A stretch of 64,000 nt of DNA from Parelaphostrongylus tenuis (lineage: Eukaryota > Nematoda > Chromadorea > Rhabditida > Metastrongylidae): the NCBI GenBank assembly GCA_019055375.1, contig JAHQIW010006047.1, positions 124,001-188,000 on the forward strand, read 5' to 3'. The position numbers were made by a program, and so were the translations under genes. How positions within the stretch are numbered: the stretch's first letter is position 1; each line of letters starts with the position of its first letter. The notes beneath the pieces are model-generated. The model did not search any database. It saw only the letters and a list, made by a program, of their open reading frames with translations, and was not told the DNA's origin. Positions 45,230 to 55,780 of the stretch are shown in pieces.

Positions 45230-45610
45230 TCTTTTCCAGAGGCTTGGCAGTGATTGCATGGTTTTAGGTACAGTTTACCTAACCTGCTGCAAAGCGTGTA
45301 GCAATAGTAATATTGGCGAAACGGGTGGGCCGCTCTATGCCCGCATAGAAACACACCTAGCTGATAAGCATCGTAATAGATGAAACACCCCGCTAAGGGC
45401 ACATAGACCATATATAGTTGGCGGAGTAGATTTTGATATCGAAGTCACCATCCTTGCGCAGGAACAAAAAACTTTAGCGCGAAAGATTTTGGAAGGGTTT
45501 TGGATTAACCGACCAGTCCCAACTATGAACCGCAGGAAGGAATGCCTCGCTGTCACTCGTGTAATAAGACTGTTGCACTGATGGGTAGGGTGCATTACGA
45601 GCCTAGGTGA
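45230..45610 (+). pseudogene. GIY-YIG endonuclease fragment of a Penelope-like retroelement, copy 2
   Basis: On + the reading is GTVYLTCCKACSNSNIGETG, GPLYARIETHLADKHRNR, a stop, NTPLRAHRP, VDFDIEVTILAQEQKTLARK, ILEGFWINRPVPTMN and RRKECLAVTR. It is collinear with copy 1 in the opposite orientation. Only the endonuclease portion is present, with a stop inside. Confidence 0.6.
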
Positions 45611-46316
45611 TCGCCTTCCGTTGATCTCCACTTGAATCATTCAGCGGAACACATATAAAAAGCGGTGTGAATGTTGATAAATGATTTTGTGCTGGATGCG
45701 ATTGGAAGGTGAATTCTTCTAAAGAGGGAATGGAATTGTTTCACTGATTGGATTGCGGACAACTTGACCCTTCCAGGCCTCGAAGAAGGCGAACTGCCGA
45801 AACGTCAGCTGTTGAATGAAGATATTAAATGACACCTCGTGCTTGGCTTAGAGAAGTAAATTAGGAATTATTGAACATGCCGAGGTTAACAGACAGTCGG
45901 TAATGGCAATTGTTTAGAAGTTACTGATTTACTCTTTCCCTAGAGAGATTATTAGATGGTCGGTCCTGAATATTCTTAACTTTTCCAATTAGATTATCCT
46001 ACTCACCTTAGACAATTCTAATCAATCCTTTCAATACAAAATATTTGTGCAAGTTTTTCTTGCCTCAAAATAAGAAAACTTGCACTCAATGTTTTCTTTT
46101 ACGCATAGAAGATGTTAAACTTTACAGTTCGATAATCAAGATGTGGAAAATTGTTTATTGAACTAAAGAAGAAAGAGAGTTATGTCACAATTAAAAGTTG
46201 CGATTTGTCGAATACTTCTTCTATTATTGTAATGTTATCTATTCTATGGAACATTTTTTTACGTTAACGAAGTCATACAACACTTCATAGTTCGTTGTCA
46301 GCTACCGTAACATTTC

Positions 46317-46560
46317 CTACCTACGATGTGGGTGTGCCCTTCTATTTGCCTGCTGTTTGTTCTGAGCTGGGCCCCTTCGTAATATTCGATCCTGCTGTAA
46401 TTTTTGTTGGCGATTATCCAATATCGCTGTTCGTTCATCCGAAATGCGTCTCCTTAGTTGGCGATTATCCATCGTCGGTAATCGTTCATCCGATATTAGT
46501 CTCCTTGGTTGTTGAGCTGTCGGTCTCTCCACTTCCTTGGTAGTTTCTCCTGTGGTTTCG
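46317..46560 (-). other. Alternative kinase tail reading frame with 17-residue repeats
   Basis: On minus this frame reads KVDGLLSLKPEETKNHETTG onward. It contains two tandem 51-base units encoding RRLISDERLPTMDNRQL and RRRISDERTAILDNRQQ, then a basic, glutamine-rich end at 46317. The unit length is a multiple of three, and ISDER and DNRQ are kept despite third-base changes, which points to coding use. It is not in frame with the kinase exons through the acceptor at 46661, so it needs another splice or an unnoticed indel. Confidence 0.4.
46398..46500. repeat. Tandem 51-bp repeat, two units
   Basis: TTGGCGATTATCCA followed by GTTCATCCGA and GTCTCCTT is repeated once with a 51-base period. The sequence encodes the 17-residue repeat described for the minus strand. 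Confidence 0.75.
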
Positions 46561-46566
46561 TGGTTC

Positions 46567-49500
46567 TTAGTTTCCTCTGGCTTGAGTGACAACAATCCGT
46601 CGACCTTGTAACGGTGCCAAGGGTACGCGTGAATTTGGCGCCCATTCAAGAATCAGTGGCCTAAATGACTTCGATTCGTCTTATTTTGATTCTACATCAT
46701 TAAAAGCACAAATATGTTGAACAAATAGTGCAAAACAACTGTAAAGCCATGAATGTGTTGCTAGGTTAGGAAATTGTAAGGAATGTTGGTGTTTTCTGTG
46801 ACACGTACCCACTTAAGTAGGTGTCTAGTGCTTCACGAACAATTCTCCTAGCAAGACTATAATCGATTGAATCTCGAGATCTTCGAATAAGTTCGAATAT
46901 CATATGGAGATGCAGGGAAGAAATTAACGGATTGCCATTTTCAAATGTAGAATAATCTGAAAAGAAGTTTTTTAGGTTGTTCTCATTCCTCTTCATAACA
47001 GTGTTTTTAGGATTTTTTGAACCATCAGGGATTATGGGGGCCTTATGTTATTGTCCCTTGTTTGAACTCGCCCTATGTTGACTAAGCCTACATCTCTCTG
47101 AAGCCTTTAGCTCATGAGAGATTTGTTTAAAAACACTCCATTTGGAAGGAAAGCTCTGGCAAGTAGCTACACTGAGGATCTGAAATGTTATAACCAATTC
47201 CTCAAGCTGAAACCAAAGTCGCCTGCAAATTCTAAAACCTGCGCTGATGATGGATGTAAGACAGTATGCTGAACAAAAGGAATAACTTGCTCGGGACAAT
47301 ATGCAAGACCACTTTTTTAGATTTTACTTTACTGATACCTCTTCACAGTTTTTTTTTCACTGTGCGGATCCCACTTTTTCTTGCATTCAATTCGTTTTTT
47401 CGTTGGTGGGACAAGTCTTCTTGTAGTCTCGAGGATAGCCTGGTCATGGTATACACAAGGTGTACGTTGTTGGCTGCCCGAGAACGTTGGGGGGAGGGGG
47501 AGTGGTAAGAACCGCGCGCAGCGACGAGAACTATAACCACTCGGCCACGGCTCCCGTGCAAAGCTCGGTTTCATAAATATGACCTTGGATAAAATTTGAC
47601 AAATCGACCCGTCAATTGGTATATTATGATCAAGTTGGTATATTATGATCAAGCAGCGGTTGCATGCAATTCTTGACTACCTCGCCAGGCTGCCACTTTA
47701 GCTTTCTCGATTTCCTGTTCACTGGACATTTTCAACCAGGGCAAACATCCTGGTGAAAGCCTGAAATGTAATGACTTTTTCCTCTAGGTGTTTCGACTAA
47801 TCAGTGCGTCAAAGTATGCAAATGATGACAGGTGCAGTGTGTTCTGTTGATTCTCCAACATCCACAAGACTTACCTCAGTAGGTGTGTGCATTGAAGTTT
47901 TACTATTGCTTTACTATTATCCCATCAGCCAAAAAACGAGGAAGGTAACAAAAATAGTAATTAAATCAAGCATTCGTACATTTCAAGCAAAACGTAGAAC
48001 CAGGACTCAATATCGCCTTTCTCGCGAGCTACGGAACGAGTATGTGCGTCCAAGCTCCAGTATGGTAGTGTATAACCGTCGGGTGTTCCATATCTGAAAC
48101 TTTGCCATATAACATCATCATATTGTTGAAAACCAATAGCAAGGTTTTTTTTTTGCAAATCCAAAAACAGCTGTGAGAGAATACCGCTATGAACTGAATC
48201 ATAAAGAAATGAAGCACAGTCTGACTTGAGGGTGAAGTCAATATTTCGAATCTACCTGAACTCATTTATCGCCTCAGCTATCTTTGCCAGACTGCAAATG
48301 GAACACGGATGTCCCATGAAATCCTCTCTATTAATACCACACATAAAAGCACTATTTTTCTTCTATCACCTATCAAACGTTATCAAAATCTGTCCATTTG
48401 TAAAAAGACAGCGTAGTCATGTTTTTTTTTACGTATCTGAAAGGAGTAACATAGATGAATTACCTGATTTTCTTCCCTTTCTTCACCGTCTCACCGTAAT
48501 CGATGAGGAAAATTCTCGTTGACATTGGACCAGCACCAGCACACAAATTTGTCATTTTGATATCTCGATGAATATACTTCAATCCGTGAAGAAACTACAG
48601 AAGATTTTATCTAAGATGTTCGAATGTGTTGTACTTGTTTCACTAGTTTCAAACTTGATACATACGAAGAAGCGCTTGACGCTAGAATGATCTTTTCGCC
48701 ATTTATATTTCCTTTATCGTCATTTCTTTTTCGAAGATTATTTTTCTGTTTTTTTTTTTAGCTTCACATCATGCGGCTACACGTGTTGTTCTGCTCCCAG
48801 CGCCTCCTTCATTTGATTCATAACCTTGCAATCTCAATTCACGAAGACCTTTTTAATTTAATATGGTAAAATTCACTTCTTCCAAGGAATGTCTCTGATT
48901 ACTGCTCCAGTAGATTTTCCCTAGACTCTGGCGATAGCTTTATTAGAGCACCACGTTTCCTTCACAGTATCGGTCCTTCATGGTCAGTCAAATAGTACTT
49001 CCTTTTCAAAATTAGCGTCAATTTAAGTAAAAGGTGGAGAGACTTAATCTTCTGAGAAATCTCCCTTTGAAAGACGAATAATTAGAAAAAAGAAACGGAC
49101 CATTATTGCACAAAGACTCTCGTGTGCGATGAAGTAGGCTGTGGACGGTCTAAATACTCCAAATTGCTCACGGAGTTTTTTCGACATTGCGGTCCAACAG
49201 AGTCATCACTGAAATGATTCATTCTTAATAAGACAATAATCGCTGATTAGTGGTGGAAAGCAAACAAGGCTTCATTCATTTCAGCATGATACACAGCACC
49301 GATGAATGGAAGATCAGCAACTCGTCCACTATCAAGAACAGTAGGGCAATATGGACATTTATTCCTTTTCAATTCGTTCAAAATTCGTAATTCCCGCTGA
49401 AACGAAACAAAAAAATGTAAATCTCTTGTAAAATCCAGTAAACTACTCTATTACCTTGGCAGATCTCACCTATTTCTCAGATTGAAAATCAAATGACAAA

Positions 49501-50755
49501 AGAGAAAGACATTGCTCAAGTACGAGAGACTTGAGCTATATCACAGTTCGAAAGTTGCTTACTTTTTACGTGCTAACTACAGTACGTGTCTAACGAACCT
49601 TCATTCTTAACGTAATATTCACGCTGTATGGTCGGAGACTGGTTTTCATAGCAAAGAGTGTGTCCTTCTCTACCGTTTCATTGCTGTAACGATTTTTTGA
49701 TTGTCCTACACGTCTAAGTTTTGTTTGTAGAGAAATATAATTGCTTTGAACGTATGCATCAGTATCATTTTACAGAAGCATTCTAGCAATAATGTCCAGA
49801 AAAAATATCAGAAAACACTTGATTAAATTTTTTGATATCCTACTTTTCACTACCTAATGCTTTCTAGTGTTTTGTAATCACATTCTGATTCTAGCAATTT
49901 CCGGATGTCGCACTTCGTTGTAGAAATGGATTTACATCCACAGGCTAGCAGGTCATGAAAGCTTGGAAGAAATCATACATTTTTTAGAATCCAAATGCAA
50001 GGTGAAACTCGGTCAAAATGCGTGCAAGCTTTTTCATTGTTTACAGATAGGAAAATACTCCAACTACTTGTGCCGTAACACAAAATTTCAACAAAAATAA
50101 ATTGTTGCGGTCGGTAAAGTAGCAATCAAGGTGCTGTTATACTAAGTGTTTAACTTCGATCTTACGGAGAAGTATCCAACTTAACGCTACCCTATTTCGA
50201 ATCGATATAACGCCTCGCTCTAATCTGATTATCACAGTATACTGAGAATACCGTACTTGGCGCATATCTGTCTAGATATGAGATAAAGTGCTGTATATCG
50301 CCCTTCATTGTATTTTAGCTGCACTTCATAGCGGTTGAATAGACGATTTTCTTCATCTAAGCTGAAATCACGTGATTTCATTCCAATAACAACTACTACG
50401 AACGCTATATCAATAAAGTCGTTAATAGTATAAAGTAACAAAGCATTGAAAAAATATAAAATAACTACGGCCGCTTTCAGAAAACCAACTTGTCGTCAGT
50501 AATGATTAGATCTCCAGGTAGAAGATCAGTCTTTCCTCGCATGAACATATCCATTAAAGCAGCTTCTTCTCTCTGTTGTTGAAAATGAACTCATCATGTT
50601 TACACGAAATCGTTGTTATTGGAGCATCACGATACCTCCAAGCGTAATTTCCCGTCAGCTCCTGCTAAGTCTGGTCTTTCTTCTTCAAGGATTCTTCTAC
50701 TATACCAGGGAGGTTGTCGAGGAGGTTTTATAAGGGTACCAGGCATTGTCTGCAT
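46567..50755 (-). CDS. TTBK/CK1-like protein kinase, one extra base in an A6 run
   Basis: Exons in order: 50755-50636, 50572-50490, 50361-50257, 49683-49599, 49396-49300, 49208-49101, 48594-48464, 48093-47980, 47760-47681, 46956-46809, 46660-46567. Phases agree throughout. The start ATG (MQTMPGTLIKPP) follows an in-frame stop. Kinase landmarks: loose glycine loop YNEGRYTALYLIS; lysine in LFAMKTSLRP; RELRILNELK; VMTLLDRNVEKLREQF; FLHGLKYIHRDIKMTN; DFG replaced by IDYGE; RYGTPDGYTLPYWSLDAH; GDIESWFYVLLEM; CLPWLKMSSEQEIEKAK; IDYSLARRIVREAL. The catalytic HRD aspartate, the asparagine and the metal-binding aspartate of DYG are kept, so activity is possible. The order and the ESW.Y.LLEM motif fit the nematode-expanded TTBK/CK1 group. 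The exon at 49101-49208 needs one base fewer in the run 49176-49181. Predicted length is about 387 residues; the tail is uncertain. Confidence 0.88.
47415..47555 (-). mobile_element. Ser-tRNA-derived SINE, minus orientation, in kinase intron
   Basis: On minus the head reads GGAGCCGTGGCCGAGTGGTT with CTCGTCGCTGCGCGCGG. The far end reads GGCTATCCTCGAGACTACAA. G- and C-rich runs at 47488-47504 lie where a long variable arm would be. It is the best preserved copy of this family. Confidence 0.7.
49176..49181 (-). other. Frame-breaking A6 run in the kinase gene
   Basis: VMTLLDRNVEK is read up to the run and LREQFGVFRPSTAYFIAHES after it, but only if the run is five bases. Both sides match kinase subdomain V onward. 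A homopolymer length error in the assembly is the simplest explanation. Confidence 0.85.
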
Positions 50756-50783
50756 AATACGTCTTCAAGTCAACTTGAAAAAA
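50756..50783 (-). promoter_or_regulatory. Possible trans-splice acceptor for the kinase gene
   Basis: GTTTTTTCAAG on minus ends 18 bases before the ATG at 50755. No upstream exon was recognised. This would give a short leader typical of nematode spliced-leader genes. Confidence 0.35.
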
Positions 50784-51925
50784 CATCTAATTGCGACTGT
50801 GAAAAACCTGTTTTTTCGCAGCATAGACAGGTAGAACCTTTGACTTCGTCTTCTCAGATACTTCGGAGCCACTGTCGGTGGATGACAAGTCTGACTGGAA
50901 TGCATGGGCTCAAGAAAATCATTGTTGTTATCACTGTACCGAAGCTGACTCCATAGAAAAACGCTACTTTTCTGTTATCGCGGCGCGCTTTTTTTGCTAG
51001 ACAGAGGTTTTTTGAGAGAATATCAATAATAATTCGAAAGCTCAATCTTCCGCGATTGCAACATAGCACTTGGTTCATAGAACCGCGTCATTACTACGCT
51101 GTGGGAGGAGAAATAATATTGAGTTTGACCCTGGGAGCGCATTATGGCGAGTATTTTTGCTACTTATATAGAATATTCTCCGTTTCTCAGGAATTGCGAA
51201 GTTTTCTGCATTAGATTTGTTGAAGAAAATTGTTCTACCGTTATATGAGCTTAGGCTTTATTTTAATTTCATATTGTCGAGTGAACCAGCTACAAGCTTA
51301 ACCCTAAGCAACCTAAGCCTATGCACGAAAAGCACATGAATGTGCTGAGATAATCATAGAGTTGAGATGTACTAGCATCTGAGTTTTTTCTTTCAAAACA
51401 AGGAAATAATTACAATTTAAACAGCAAAGATCATGCGCCACTATTCGTGCTGCGCGACCTACCAAACCGTCCTGAAAAGTTGTAGCTCCGAGTGTGAAAT
51501 TTTTTAATGCGCAACAGCGCTTTATAAAGACATTATCAAATTTAGTTTCAGATTCACTTAGAGCTGTGCTATCGAGTCCTACTTTTGAATCTGATCAAAT
51601 GTATCTACAAGCGGTAATTGTACAAACGAAGTTCTCCGCAGTCCATGTGGAAACTGAATTTTATTTTGCTATTAAAGCTCAAAAAATGCTTTTCGGAAAA
51701 CCTACACTACTAGAATCGCCATGATTAAACTACCGACTTTGTGTAAGAGCGGCGAGAAGGTTATAACCTTAAAAGATTGAAAAATGTGTTGCAATAACAG
51801 GAAATTAGCGCAAAATTTTACTCAAATGATTAGTCATTCATAATAGATGTCAGATAAATCTGATAGAAACTGCACAGTCTCAATATAGCGTCTTTCGAAG
51901 TTCCTTCCAAAAAAAGAGAGCGTGT
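50784..51925. other. Intergenic stretch, nothing recognised
   Basis: This is upstream of the kinase. Open frames on both strands lack known motifs and paired splice sites. Confidence 0.4.
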
Positions 51926-51927
51926 AA

Positions 51928-52192
51928 ATGCACACACACATACACACATTCTTATGCACACGTACACACATACACACATGCACACATACACATACATACA
52001 CATATACACACATACACGCACACGCATGCACACATGCACACATACACACATATACACACATGAACATACAGACTTACACATACACACTTACACATGCACA
52101 CATACACACATGCACACACATACATACACATACACACATACACATACAAATACTCACACTTGCACATAAACACATACACACACACTGCATTA
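51928..52192. repeat. ACACAT-rich microsatellite
   Basis: About 265 bases of imperfect CACATA/CACACA units. Long threonine-histidine and cysteine-valine frames here on both strands are artefacts of the repeat. Confidence 0.9.
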
Positions 52193-52802
52193 TCTGCATT
52201 TGGTGTATAAATACCACTGATCATTACAATTATTTTATAGAAACTCCTTTCAGTAAAGAGTTTCGTGGTTTTAGTTATCGTGCTGAAGAATAAGTAGGAT
52301 TCAAAGATATAGGTCAAACTATGTTTTGAATTTTCTCTCAGCAGAACTTTGAGGGTTTTAAAAGACTTACTAATTAAATTTTTTCTCTTTATAATAGGTC
52401 TCAAAAATTTCTTACATCATCTTTTTCAGCCAAGCTTTTTTTGTGCTTCTTCTGAAATATAAAGGCTATAATGCAGCTAAAATTCTCTTCAGAGGAAAAG
52501 TTGCGAAGAGAATATATTTCTAGACAACTTTCATTGCTATGGAACGAACTGTGTTCATTATAATAGAATCTGTCTAATTAATTCAATAGAAAACAACAAA
52601 ATTATTGGTGAGGTGTTTGAACGAAAGCGTATTTTTTGTAAAAACACACTGATCATCAACTTTACGCCGTAACCGTCCTGTTGCTTAGTTCAAAGTTTAC
52701 TAGGAACGAGTGTGACGCTGTTATATTGACATACAGTGTGAAACCATTTCACTGGTAAAAGTTTTGGAAAGACTGTAACGCGTTCTCCAAACTCGTTAAT
52801 TT

Positions 52803-53360
52803 GAGCAGTTAGTGGAGTGCTGTGCAAAAAGATTCGCGTCAGCCGGGATTCGAACCCAGATCTCTCTTTCCGGGGGCGTATGCCAACCGTCGCGCCAGCG
52901 ACGCTCGTTTTCAACAGCACTCTTTTTACGCTACAAGGCGTTACCTGTCATCAGCCATCCGTCGACGGTCTGGAGGGGCAGCCACTATCGGCACCAAACC
53001 CACTTGTGCTGACAGGTACTGGGTATCGATAATCAATCAGAGTTCTTTTTAACTGACCACCAGCTGCGGTGGTATGATCTTGTAATATACCCGATAATGT
53101 GGAGTGCTGTGCAAAAACATTTGCGTTAGCCGGGATTCGAACCCAGATCTCACTCTTAACAAGTGGGTTTAATGCCGATAGCGGTTGCCCCGCCAAACCG
53201 TCGAACCCGGCTGTTGACAGGTAACGCCTTGTAGCGTAAAAATAGTGCTGTGCAAAACGAGCGTCGGTGGTGCAACGGTTAACATACGCTCCCGGAAAGA
53301 GTGAGATCTGGGTTCGAATCCAGGCTGACGCAAATGTTCTTGCACAGCACTCCTTATTAA
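52803..53360. mobile_element. Large inverted-repeat element with tRNA-like ends
   Basis: The left part (52803-53000) and right part (53160-53360) are inverted: GTGGAGTGCTGTGCAAAAA, the tRNA-like core, ACGCTACAAGGCGTTACCTG, CAGCC and the ACCAAACCCACTTGT block all recur as complements. Between them is a further minus module (GTGGAGTGCTGTGCAAAAAC at 53099) preceded by GACCACCAGCTGCGGTGGT. The + module at about 53262-53333 has a T-arm TCTGGGTTCGAATCCAGG, an acceptor stem GCGTCGG/CTGACGC and the trailer AAATGTTCTTGCACAGCACTC. Confidence 0.75.
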
Positions 53361-53669
53361 TGGGTATGTACAAGATTAAACCACCGCATGTGGGGTCAGA
53401 TAAAAAGAATTCTGGTAGACTATTATATAACACATGAAGTGATGATGTATTATTGAGATCAGATGGTTTGTTATTTTACAGTAGTATAGTACAAACTCAC
53501 CACCATGCCGTAACTACTAATAAGTCGTTTATTGAAATGAGACCCTCTCTTGCAACAAACACTTATATACCACTTGAGAACTATCAAAATAAAATTATCA
53601 AAATAAGTATGGAATCATTTCCACATTTTCGTATTGTCACGTAATAAACTCACAACTATCATTATTCGG

Positions 53670-54080
53670 ATATATGCCATTTTGTGAAGCCTTCTCAAAT
53701 ATCAATAATATCAGATTGGCGTAAAAGTAATTGCGGTTTCAGTAAATCTAAGTTAATCGGAATTACTATTGCAGTTTGCTTCACCATCAGAGCTACCATA
53801 GAATGGTCGACGTTGAGTTCCTGTTCAAAACCTCGTGGCCTTGAGAGGATCAGCCTCGATGATTGCTTTTAATTGGTCGTTGTCATGTTGCCATGGCTTG
53901 TCACTACGTTTCTCATATTCAAAACTCTCGTCTCCTTTACGATGATTCTTGAAACACCACTACAACATGTTCTTGAGCAGTTCCTGGGTCAAATAGGTTG
54001 TCAATGTTTCAATCTGTCCCTGTCGCTTTGTGATCCATTTTGAACACGAAGAAGAAAATCCTTGGATTCGCATTTGTCTA
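53670..54080 (-). pseudogene. Mariner transposase N-terminal relic, minus strand
   Basis: On minus, pieces read KGDESFEYEKRSDKPWQHDN, DQLKAIIEADPLKATR, then FEQELNVDHSMVALMVKQ. This is the mariner linker and second helix-turn-helix (GDESLEDEERSGRP, IIEADP, LNVDHSTV in relatives). It is interrupted by stops and has no catalytic domain. Confidence 0.7.
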
Positions 54081-54424
54081 ACGTCGTCCTTTCTATAGTC
54101 TTAAAAGAAAAATATAAAATCAACAGGAAGTCTCATAAGGACAGAAATACTCATTAAAAAATGTATTACATAACCACATCTATCTATGAATATTTCCCAA
54201 TATCAAACGGTAAATTTCGACTATGCATAAATCGAAATTTCGGCGGCACTGCCCTGAGGTATGAGAAATTCAACTTTTCATCATCACTAATCGAAGTAGT
54301 AACGACCAGCGCATGTTGCGATTAGAGGTCTCCTATAATGCCTGCATGGTCAGTGTTTTCATCGCTACGCCCGTTCACAGCGAGCTTCACATCCCTCAGG
54401 TAGATTATATGGAAGAACTGTTTT

Positions 54425-54560
54425 TATATACCTAAGAGAATTGAGTGGTGAGCAAAAACACGGCCTCAGGCGGCAATCGAACCCACGTTTCATCCTATCC
54501 GGTGACGCGTGCTCTACCACTACACCACTGAGGCACATTTGCCCGACCACTCATTCTTCA
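54425..54560 (-). mobile_element. tRNA-like module (GCCTC family), well preserved
   Basis: This is nearly identical to 9725-9850: ACCTAAGAGAATTGAGTGGT, GAGCAAAAACACGGCCTCAG, CTCTACCACTACACCACTGA and GCCCGACCACTCATTCTTC. The following 150 bases (CAACATCTCAATGTTAGCTA to AATGCATTTCGCATTGTTAT) also match 9850-10010, so the homology extends well beyond the tRNA-like part. Confidence 0.75.
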
Positions 54561-54719
54561 ACATCTCAATGTTAGCTATTAGCCACCAACCTTTGACAGG
54601 TTTGGTCGGGTATGCGATTTCGCTTCATAAACGCAGTTGAGCTGACAGCTATTCTAATTACTAATACTTGGAATAAATAGTATTTCAATGCATTTCGCAT
54701 TGTTATGATGTTTTTTACA

Positions 54720-55105
54720 CACCTAAGAGAATTGAGAAAAAAATTTTGAAAGAACTGTCTGAAAAAATTGATTTCGAAATTCCCAGTGTTTTTTTTTTTT
54801 TGCAATTTTCGCAGTCTCATGATGCTTTACACATACATAAGAAAGTTGAGTGGAGCAAAAATACAACTTCAGACGGGATTCGAACCCGCGCCTTATCCTT
54901 TCCGGGGACTCGTGCTACTACTACACCGCCGAGGTGCAGTAGCAGCCATTCATTCTTCAATATCTCTATGATAACTGTTAGCCACTAACCTGGTTGAAGT
55001 ACCAACCTGTTCAGTGCAATGGTAGCTCGCGTTCCTGGTAAGGACGAAACGCGGGTTCGTGTCCCGCCTGAGGTCTTATTCTTGCTCACCACTCAATTCT
55101 CTTAC
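54720..55105. mobile_element. Facing pair of diverged tRNA-like modules (GCCTC family)
   Basis: A minus module at about 54850-54945 (AGACGGGATTCGAACCCGCG, CTACTACACCGCCGAGGTG) faces a plus module at about 55010-55095. The plus module reads TCAGTGCAATGGTAGCTCGC, GAAACGCGGGTTCGTGTCCC and GCCTGAGGT, then CTTGCTCACCACTCAATTCT. They lie between AAGAGAATTGAG flanks. Confidence 0.65.
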
Positions 55106-55514
55106 ATAGTGACCACTAAACGGCAAACCCTTGAATGTCATCATTATGGTCAAACATGCATTCAGTCACTACTACGATGCTATGACTGGGTTCCAATGCA
55201 TGATGTTTCCTTACATAATTTTTTAGGACAGTTGCTTCCACCTTAATAATCCTATAGATGACGAAGGTAGTATCATTATTAACATTAATTGGACATCGAT
55301 ATCAGCGTGCTGTTCTCGGCTATTTTACCGTGGCAGAAGAATGAACTCGATGTTAGACTATCCACACCTGATAGATAAGTCGATATCAATTGAGTTTAGT
55401 GAGATGATATGGATTAGTTTCTTGAAAGGTTGAAGAGATTTCATTGTTGTTACAAATACTTGATTAGCTGTTTTATGCAAGACACAATTGAATACTTATC
55501 ACGGATACGTTAAA

Positions 55515-55780
55515 GATCGAGTGTAGCGCAGTGATTAAGGGTGCTTGCGATATGTGTGTGATCGCGGTTTCGATCTTCCGTTTCGGGCCTATCGAATCTT
55601 CCATTCTTGCAAAATCGGCTAGGTGATATTGAATTTGTCTAGAAGGCAAAAACACTGAGTTGACACGTCGACAGGTCACACAATGCATTCAGTCACTTCT
55701 AGAGACTTACGAATAGAGTCGAATGCACTACACATCTCTTAGGAATTGACTAATGGGAAAAGTTTCATTTTTCATCTTTT
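55515..55780 (+). mobile_element. Diverged tRNA-derived SINE, plus orientation
   Basis: GAGTGTAGCGCAGTGATTAA, GGGTGCTTGCG and GGTTTCGATCTTCCG form the head. GCATTCAGTCACTTCTAGAG, GAATGCACTACACATCTCTT and AGGAATTGACTAATGG form the tail. Confidence 0.65.

Noticed and set aside
48029..48265. Open minus-strand segment reading RFEILTSPSSQTVLHFF as a kinase exon
   Set aside because: The flanking exons join directly in phase (KKIR to YGTPDG) with full kinase continuity, so this is intronic.
51830..52404. Long open frames rich in C/V/M or T/H on both strands
   Set aside because: They are produced by the ACACAT microsatellite and have no independent coding support.
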